Shown here in pieces: positions 16,199-20,977 of a DNA stretch of 20,977 bases. The DNA is from Flavobacterium sp. (GTDB taxonomy: Bacteria > Bacteroidota > Bacteroidia > Flavobacteriales > Flavobacteriaceae). The notes under the pieces were generated by a model, which was given only the letters and a program-made list of their open reading frames with translations, was not told where the DNA came from and ran no database searches. The DNA is taken from positions 1 through 20,977 of the forward strand of contig JAAURU010000013.1 of assembly GCA_012032075.1 (NCBI GenBank). Direction: 5' to 3'. How positions within the stretch are numbered: the stretch's first letter is position 1; each line of letters begins with the position of its first letter. The position numbers and the translations under genes are program-made.

Positions 16199-16906
16199 TT
16201 AGTCTTTCTTTTCTATTTCTTTTTTGTCCTCATTAGACATTTTTGCTTTTGTACCATCTTGACGGTAATAGTAGTAATCATCATCATCATTATTTTCATC
16301 ATCATAATATCCTGATCCATAACCATTATTGTTATTATTTGATGGATAATAATTATTTGAATTGTAAGGATAATTTGTGCTATAACCATTAACAACTCCT
16401 ATGATATCTATTATTCTTCCTCTTCTGTCATAAATGATTCGTAAACCACCTACTTGGCTAAGAGCAAAACTGTTATAAGTCATATAAACTGAGCCTACTC
16501 TTTTAACTCTTCCTACATTATCATAGTTTATAAAAACATTTCCAATTCTTCTCACACGACCCATATAATCATGCTCAATTTTCGTGCCATTATTTCTTAC
16601 ATTGTTATAATAATTTGTATTTGAGTAAGAACCAGATGCTCCATAAGTTGCATTTACATTTCCACGAACGTTTCTAGATCTTGGAGCTGTTGTTCTAACA
16701 GTGTTAAAATCAAATTCACCATTTGGAAACACATAAAATTCAATTCCTCTTTCCATGAAAACTATCGGGTCTGCATATCTATAATCTACAGGTGGATAAT
16801 TTCTACTATCAACATCATTAAAAACCCTTTTCTCTGATGCTTTTACAGTTTGTAAGCCTAATGCTAAAACTGTAATAACTAATACTTGTGTAATTTTTTT
16901 ACTCAT
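16199..16906 (-). CDS. Hypothetical exported protein with YD-like repeats
   Basis: I chose ATG 16906 rather than the in-frame ATG at 16951. MSKKITQVLVITVLALGLQTVKA is a clean signal peptide, while the upstream 15 residues would place charged sequence before it. The mature ~213-residue protein has a region rich in N, Y and R. It then has three related units ending GR(V/I) followed by R.IG, K.VG or IDIIG (DYMGRVRRIGNVFINYD, NVGRVKRVGSVYMTYN, IYDRRGRIIDIIG), resembling YD/RHS-type strands. The tail is low complexity: an N/Y/G stretch, a D/E/Y cluster and a lysine-rich end. Similar small proteins are common in flavobacteria, but I know no function. It is intact and convergent with the flippase gene. 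Confidence 0.75.
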   Translation of the reverse strand: MSKKITQVLVITVLALGLQTVKASEKRVFNDVDSRNYPPVDYRYADPIVFMERGIEFYVFPNGEFDFNTVRTTAPRSRNVRGNVNATYGASGSYSNTNYYNNVRNNGTKIEHDYMGRVRRIGNVFINYDNVGRVKRVGSVYMTYNSFALSQVGGLRIIYDRRGRIIDIIGVVNGYSTNYPYNSNNYYPSNNNNNGYGSGYYDDENNDDDDYYYYRQDGTKAKMSNEDKKEIEKKD

Positions 16907-17100
16907 AGATAAAAATCTTACTAATTTGAATTCGTGAATCTTCGATTTCATGATACATCAATTTAAGGTTAAACTTTCAACTTCGTTTTTTTATTTGAAA
17001 ACTTGTTGCTTGATTAACTATATACAATTTGCGTGACCAAAAAATAAAATTACTCGAAATTAATATTTAACTAATTGATTTTTAACAGTATAATTTTTAT

Positions 17101-17129
17101 AAAAAAAAATCCAGCATAAAGCTGGATTT
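17101..17129 (-). terminator. Rho-independent terminator of the DUF2752/CCC-motif operon
   Basis: The stem AAATCCAGC (17107-17115) pairs with GCTGGATTT (17121-17129) around a 5-base loop. On the minus strand it is followed by a run of nine T (17109-17101). It lies 24 bases after the stop of the CCC-motif gene. Confidence 0.88.
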
Positions 17130-17153
17130 GATTTTTATTTATTTTTATTAAGA

Positions 17154-17480
17154 TTATCTAGCACCATATTTTCTCATCATTTCTTCTTGCATTTGCTGTA
17201 AACCTTCGTATCCTATTGTTGAAAATAAGTATATTGTCCATATTAAATAAATACTTCCTAAAACTATCCCTATTATACAAAGTATTCTTCCTATGTTTAA
17301 ATTACTATAGTTTATATATTGACTAGGATTCTCTTTATAAAGTAACAAGTCTTTCTTAGATATTAGTAAACCCACAATTCCTAGTATTACTCCTATAATT
17401 CCATAACAACAACAAGTTACTATTGAAGCAATTCCTAAAACGAGTACAGCGGTAGCATTGGGTAATTTTTGATTTTTCAT
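17154..17480 (-). CDS. CCC-motif membrane protein (DUF4190-like)
   Basis: The 108-residue protein has two hydrophobic hairpins. The first carries the diagnostic three-cysteine motif (ASIVTCCCYGIIGVILGIVGLL, about 19-40). The second is ILCIIGIVLGSIYLIWTIYLF (about 66-86). The conserved NPSQYINYSNLN loop lies between them, and the C-terminus is short and charged. The family is common in Bacteroidota and of unknown function; the adjacent cysteines might bind metal, lipid or a partner, but nothing here shows which. It lies 19 bases downstream of the DUF2752 gene on the same strand and ahead of a clear terminator, so the two form an operon. The frame is intact. Confidence 0.85.
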   Translation of the reverse strand: MKNQKLPNATAVLVLGIASIVTCCCYGIIGVILGIVGLLISKKDLLLYKENPSQYINYSNLNIGRILCIIGIVLGSIYLIWTIYLFSTIGYEGLQQMQEEMMRKYGAR

Positions 17481-17499
17481 GGTTTGATTATTTATTTAG

Positions 17500-17775
17500 T
17501 TAGTAAAAATGTTTAAAATAGTATGCGGCAATCATTACAATTGCATTTGTAATTGCTAATGATATTACGATTTTTGAGTAGTTTCTCGATTTATCAATTA
17601 AGTGCAGAAAAAGAAATCCAAAGAAAAGTAAAGTGGTATAAATAGCAGGATACATTTTAAATGCAGCCACAAATTCACCTTGAAACAAAAGTAAAAGCGA
17701 TCTTTGAGTACCACAACCCAAACACTCTACTCCAAAAAGTGATTTACTTAAACAAGGAATCATGTATTCTTCCAT
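17500..17775 (-). CDS. DUF2752 family membrane protein
   Basis: The 91-residue protein shows the family signature: MIPCLSKSLFGVECLGCGTQRS, with the CLGCGTQR core, then LLLLFQGEFVAAFKMYPAIY. Two membrane segments follow (YTTLLFFGFLFLHLI and IVISLAITNAIVMIAAYYF). DUF2752 proteins are small membrane proteins of unknown role with conserved cysteines, often beside the CCC-motif protein in flavobacteria, as here. The ATG at 17775 leaves a 94-base divergent gap to the next plus-strand gene. A weak -7 element (TAATCTTG, minus strand, 17802-17795) is present. Confidence 0.88.
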   Translation of the reverse strand: MEEYMIPCLSKSLFGVECLGCGTQRSLLLLFQGEFVAAFKMYPAIYTTLLFFGFLFLHLIDKSRNYSKIVISLAITNAIVMIAAYYFKHFY

Positions 17776-17869
17776 AATTTATTTTTTCGTTATACAAGAT
17801 TACAAAAAATAATAATGTAAAAAAACTAGCTTCTGTTTTTTAGTTTTATATTTGGAGAAATTAATTGAA

Positions 17870-18049
17870 ATGAAGAACTTTATATATACAATATTACTTT
17901 TTAGTTTAGGTGTATATGCAATATATGAACAATCAAAACCTGAACCTAATAAGTTTATTATGTTTGGAGCTTTTGCATTGTTTATGGTTGGTTTGTATAA
18001 AATAATGAAAAAGATTCCAAGTAAAAACGAACAAGATGATGAAGAGTGA
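17870..18049 (+). CDS. Small membrane protein of unknown function
   Basis: I start at ATG 17870 (MKNFIYTILLFSLGVYAIYEQ), not at the TTG codon at 17852, because the latter overlaps a TATATTTG promoter-like element at 17847-17854. The 59-residue protein has two membrane segments (IYTILLFSLGVYAIY and FIMFGAFALFMVGLYKIM) with a lysine-rich, acidic tail (KKIPSKNEQDDEE). It overlaps the Smr gene by 14 bases, which suggests translational coupling. I recall similar tiny proteins ahead of Smr-domain genes in flavobacteria, but no function is known. Confidence 0.75.
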   Translation: MKNFIYTILLFSLGVYAIYEQSKPEPNKFIMFGAFALFMVGLYKIMKKIPSKNEQDDEE

Positions 18050-18597
18050 TTTTCAAATAGGAGATAAGGTATCGGTTTTAGATGATGCAATTGATGGAGT
18101 GATTACCAAAATTAATGCAAACGAAATCACAATTACTACTACTGATGATTTTGTGATGCAATTTAAAGCTGAAGAATTAGTAGTTATTAATAGAGAATCG
18201 TTGAAGGATTTATTTTCATCAAAAAGCGTGTCTCAAGTATTATCAGAAAAAAAAAGAACCTGTTAAGCGTCTCGTTTACTAAAGAAAAAAAATACTAAGA
18301 GAGGATTTCGTTTTAGAGGTCGATTTACATATTGAAAAATTAGTACCTTCAATAAAAGGGATGTCAAATTATGATATTCTAAATATCCAAATGGAAACTG
18401 CAAAAGGGCAATTAGATTTTGCAATTAGAAATAGAATGCAAAAACTAGTCTTTATTCATGGAGTAGGAGAAGGAGTCTTAAAATCGGAACTAGAGTTTAT
18501 GCTTGGTCGTTACGAACAAGTTAGTTTTCAAGAAGCTAGTTTTCAAAAATATGGCTTTGGAGCAACTGAAGTTTATATTAAGCAAAATGTGAAATAG
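18036..18597 (+). CDS. Smr/MutS2-type domain protein (DUF2027-like), frame broken in the linker
   Basis: The N-terminal part (MMKSDFQIGDKVSVLDDAIDGVITKI..ITITTTDDFVMQFKAEELVVI, about residues 1-55) is a small SH3-like beta domain. The C-terminal part is an Smr domain, with its DLH motif in VLEVDLHIEKLV and its glycine loop HGVGEGVLKSEL. Smr domains bind or cut nucleic acids, and in MutS2 act on branched DNA or collided ribosomes; the role of this stand-alone form is unknown. The first break is the A run 18247-18255: nine bases, where eight restores SEKKEPVKR. A stop at about 18280 in the K-rich linker needs at least one more compensating pair of changes between 18271 and 18300. From 18301 the frame is clean to TAG 18595-18597. 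The gene overlaps the upstream small membrane protein. Confidence 0.8.
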
Positions 18598-18601
18598 AAC
18601 T

Positions 18602-19123
18602 TTATTCTCTTATTTCATAATCACCATAAAGATAACTTTCAAAACTGAAAGAATTATCTGTACTTGCAAAATTTACGTTCAAAAATGTAATATTATGATT
18701 GTAACGTACAAAACTAACACTTGGGTCTGGAATTACTGTCGTTTGCACTCTAATTGTTCCACCAGTTGCACCCCATTCTTTAGAAACAGTAGGTGATGAA
18801 ACTGGAATAACACTACAAACAGTTGTTTTAGAAACTGTTCCTGTATATTTTCTGTAAATAACTTGATTTGTACTATTTATTGGATATTCTCTAGGTGTTG
18901 TAACTGATTCTGGAACATTATTGAAAGCTGCTTCATAATTTTCTTTAGAAAGGCTAACTAATAATAGTTCATCTTTTTTAGTTTTGAATATTAAATAGCT
19001 ATTTTCATCGTCACAGTCTTGAATATCTACATCTTCAAAATTAAAAGATTCTAATGTTAATTCTCCATCATCACAAGAGGAAAAACTAAGTAATAATACA
19101 AATAAGTAAACTATCTTTTTCAT
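18602..19123 (-). CDS. Hypothetical lipoprotein
   Basis: I start at ATG 19123 (MKKIVYLFVLLLSFSSCDDGE). This gives a lipoprotein signal with the cysteine at residue 17 in SFSSC followed by DD, a pattern that in Bacteroidota can direct surface exposure. The in-frame ATG at 19159 lies on the -7 promoter element and would add a basic leader. The mature ~157 residues contain a second cysteine pair (QDCDDE and TVCSVIP) and beta-rich sequence ending NVNFASTDNSFSFESYLYGDYEIRE. No family is recognised. It is intact, convergent with the Smr gene (4-base gap, no terminator seen), and divergent from the sugar transporter. Confidence 0.75.
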   Translation of the reverse strand: MKKIVYLFVLLLSFSSCDDGELTLESFNFEDVDIQDCDDENSYLIFKTKKDELLLVSLSKENYEAAFNNVPESVTTPREYPINSTNQVIYRKYTGTVSKTTVCSVIPVSSPTVSKEWGATGGTIRVQTTVIPDPSVSFVRYNHNITFLNVNFASTDNSFSFESYLYGDYEIRE

Positions 19124-19156
19124 AGGATTTTTAAAACTAATAACTTTTATTGGTAA

Positions 19157-19164
19157 CAAAAATA
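19157..19164 (-). promoter_or_regulatory. -7 promoter element for the lipoprotein gene
   Basis: The minus strand reads TATTTTTG, an exact TAnnTTTG match, about 34 bases before the ATG at 19123. No TTG is found at the -33 distance. It supports the shorter start for the lipoprotein. Confidence 0.45.
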
Positions 19165-19293
19165 AGTTTAATATTTAATAGTTAGTTGTATTTAAAATAG
19201 TTTTTATATAATTAACTTTTTTAAATTTTGAATTGTCAAAATTGTTGTGGGAAGAATTTAATATAAACAATGTTTTTTAAGTTATTAACAACC

Positions 19294-19302
19294 GAAAACG
19301 TT
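19294..19302. promoter_or_regulatory. Possible second LacI-type operator (half-site)
   Basis: GAAAACGTT repeats nine of the twelve bases of the perfect palindrome at 19339-19350, with its centre 45 bases further upstream. The right arm decays to ATATT. It could be a weaker auxiliary operator, but a half-site in A/T-rich DNA may also be chance. Confidence 0.35.
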
Positions 19303-19338
19303 ATATTTTTATATTGATTACCAATAATTTAACTTTAT

Positions 19339-19350
19339 GAAAACGTTTTC
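19339..19350. promoter_or_regulatory. LacI-family-type operator upstream of the sugar transporter
   Basis: GAAAACGTTTTC is a perfect 12-bp palindrome with a central CG, the form bound by many LacI-family sugar regulators. It lies 64 bases upstream of the -33 element of the transporter promoter. No LacI-type regulator gene is in the window. The 19160-19493 gap otherwise holds only the two promoters and A/T-rich sequence. Confidence 0.6.
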
Positions 19351-19413
19351 GTTAATAACTAATTTATCAAAATAGTCACTCGAATAGCTTATAAATGTAT
19401 ATTTATGAAATAT

Positions 19414-19445
19414 TTTGTTACAATTTTATCAATTTGATATATTTG
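19414..19445 (+). promoter_or_regulatory. Promoter of the sugar permease gene
   Basis: TTTG (19414-19417) is followed after 20 bases by TATATTTG (19438-19445), a full TAnnTTTG match. The leader to ATG 19494 would be about 40 bases. Confidence 0.6.
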
Positions 19446-19493
19446 AAGAAGTGAACAATTTATAAAATCTAAATTAACAATCAAAATTTAATT

Positions 19494-20939
19494 ATGAGTA
19501 CAAACCAAATTAAAACCAATTGGGCGCAATTTATTCCACTAGTTACAGTCTTCTTCTTTTGGGGATTTGTAGCTGCAAGTAATGATATATTGATTCCTGT
19601 TTTCAAAAAAGCTTTTGATTTATCTCAAGGAGAAAGTCAATTAGTATCACTAGCTTTTTATGTAGCTTACACTGTGGGCTCCTTAATTTACATGTTAGTT
19701 TCTTTTATGACAAAAGGAGATTTAATCAATAGAATTGGATATAAAAATTCATTAGCATTAGGGTTATTAATTTCTGCTATTGGTACATTGTTGTTTTATC
19801 CAGCAGCAAATTTGAATTCTTTTCCCTTAATGTTATCTGGTTTGTTTATAGTTGGTTTGGGTTTCTCTTTACAACAAACAGTTGCAAATCCTCTAGCAAT
19901 TGCTTTAGGACCTATAACAACAGGTTCTCAACGTTTAACTTTGGCAGGTGGGATTAATAATTTTGGTACAACAATCGGGCCATTAATTGTAAGTTTTGCT
20001 ATTTTGGTTCTGCGGTTTCTGGTGGTGGAGATTCTGCTATGAGTGTTGAAAGTGTGAAAATACCTTATTTAATTTTAGGCGCAGCTTTTCTTATTGTAGC
20101 TGTATTTTTAAAATTTTCTTCCCTGCCAGATAAACCTGAAATTGTTGTTGAAAGTGAAGATATATCTTCTAAAAAAGATAGAAGTGGTGCTTTACAATAT
20201 CCTCAATTAATATTAGGTATGATTGGTATTTTTGTTTATGTAGGTGTAGAGGTTTCTACAGCGAGTAATTTACCTGCTTACATGGAAAAAGACTTAGGTT
20301 TTTTAACTAAAGATATTGCACCTTATATTTCATTGTATTGGGCTAGTTTAATGATAGGAAGATGGACAGGAGCTGTTGAAGCATTTACAGATAAAATGGA
20401 TTTGCAAAAAATATTGCGATTTGTTGCACCATATTTAGCCTTTGGAGTATTTTTATTAGTTAATGCAATCGCAAAGCATGATTTGACACCTTTTTATGTT
20501 TATGCTTTAATAATTTTAGTTTTAATTGCTGCTGATATGGCTAGTAAAGGAAATCCAGCTAGAATGTTATTAATATTTTCTGTTTTAGGAATTTTAGCTT
20601 TACTAACAGGGATGTCAACAACAGGAATGGTAAGTGTTTATGCCTTTACATCTGTAGGTTTATTTTGTAGTACATTATGGCCTTGTATCTTTACTTTAGC
20701 AGTAAGTGGTTTAGGGAAAAACACAAGTCAAGGAAGTAGTTTTTTAATTATGATGATTATGGGTGGAGGAATTATTAGTTGGTTACAAGGATATGTAGCC
20801 GATTTAACTACAATTCATGTGAGTTATATAGTTGGAGTAGTTTGTTTTGCTTATTTAGCTTTTTATGCATGGAAAGTAAAAGGAATTTTAAGTAGCCAAG
20901 GAATTAGTTTTGATAAAAAAAATATCAGGAGGGCATTAG
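19494..20939 (+). CDS. FHS/L-fucose permease-like sugar MFS transporter (two frame breaks)
   Basis: Read through, the protein is about 480 residues with 12 membrane segments, a sugar:proton symporter of the inner membrane. Family features are FFFWGFVAASNDILIPVFKKAF in helix 1, SLAFYVAYTVGSLIYM in helix 2, GYKNSLALGLLISAIGTLLFYPAA, and FIVGLGFSLQQTVANPLAIALGP. The C-terminal half has MEKDLGFLTKDIAPYISLYWASLMIGRWTGA and a late YVADLTTIHVSYIVG helix pair. Break 1 is the T run 20002-20005, where one more T gives SFAIFGSAVSGGGDSAM. Break 2 is the A run 20915-20922, where seven rather than eight A gives FDKKISGGH with TAG at 20937-20939, the usual ending in flavobacteria as I remember it. Uncorrected, the reading runs on to 20956. 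Fucose, glucose or galactose cannot be separated by sequence. A LacI-type operator upstream suggests sugar-responsive control. Confidence 0.88.
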
Positions 20940-20977
20940 TCTCATTAATATATTAAAGCAAAAAAGCTGTCAGTTTT

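Noticed and set aside
17800..18090. Minus-strand open frame of 96 codons
   Set aside because: It lies antisense to the small membrane gene and the Smr start and reaches the A/T-rich divergent gap; the plus-strand genes are better supported.
6911..20922. Homopolymer phase variation as a regulatory system
   Set aside because: Breaks hit unrelated housekeeping-type and surface genes alike, often in runs of only 3-6 bases; base-calling error explains them more simply.
20940..20977. Terminator after the sugar permease
   Set aside because: The end AAAAAAGCTGTCAGTTTT could be the left arm of a hairpin, but the window stops before any second arm.
1..20977. tRNA, rRNA, insertion sequence, attachment site or origin
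   Set aside because: No cloverleaf-like GC-rich segment, conserved rRNA block, transposase motif or flanking direct repeat was seen on either strand.

Overview
The window looks like a chromosomal segment of a Flavobacteriaceae member (Bacteroidota), Flavobacterium or a close relative. The grounds are the low G+C content, promoters of the TTG-N19-TAnnTTTG type with no Shine-Dalgarno sequences, a secreted protein with a type B T9SS sorting domain, and several families typical of this group (DUF4834, CCC-motif membrane protein, YfhO, FHS sugar permease). I see no rRNA, tRNA, CRISPR, transposase or phage gene. All names are from reading the sequence; no database was searched.

Layout. (1) 1-3043, minus strand: start of lgt, yidD, cysS and folE, a housekeeping block separated by low-complexity repeats. 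(2) 3212-7317, plus strand: a ~1368-residue secreted repeat protein ending in a type B T9SS domain, closed by a terminator. (3) 7407-9529, minus strand: an outer-membrane protein and a GNAT-like protein one base apart. (4) 9717-16109, plus strand: DUF4834 protein, then a surface-glycan group of YfhO-type membrane protein, two small unknown genes, a family-4-type glycosyltransferase and a Wzx-like flippase. (5) 16199-17775, minus strand: a periplasmic repeat protein and a DUF2752/CCC-motif pair. (6) 17870-18597, plus strand: a small membrane protein overlapping an Smr-domain protein. (7) 18602-19123, minus strand: a lipoprotein. (8) 19494-20939, plus strand: a fucose-permease-like sugar transporter behind a LacI-type palindrome.

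Two features cross the whole window. First, nine genes carry at least 16 single-base frame breaks, nearly all in A or T runs, and a one-base change in each restores a continuous family-like protein. Base-calling error is the likely cause, so each is listed as one gene with its breaks located. Second, degenerate tandem repeats with an exact 7-bp period (different unit at each locus) start right after, or run across, the stop codons of cysS, folE, the YfhO gene and the glycosyltransferase. This is the least ordinary signal here: units with a stop triplet repeated every 7 bp give stops in all three frames. Two further GTTTAAA-type tracts lie in opposite orientation on either side of yidD.

yidD and the glycosyltransferase both lack ATG/GTG/TTG where their family N-terminus should begin, and both show ATT-AAA there instead.
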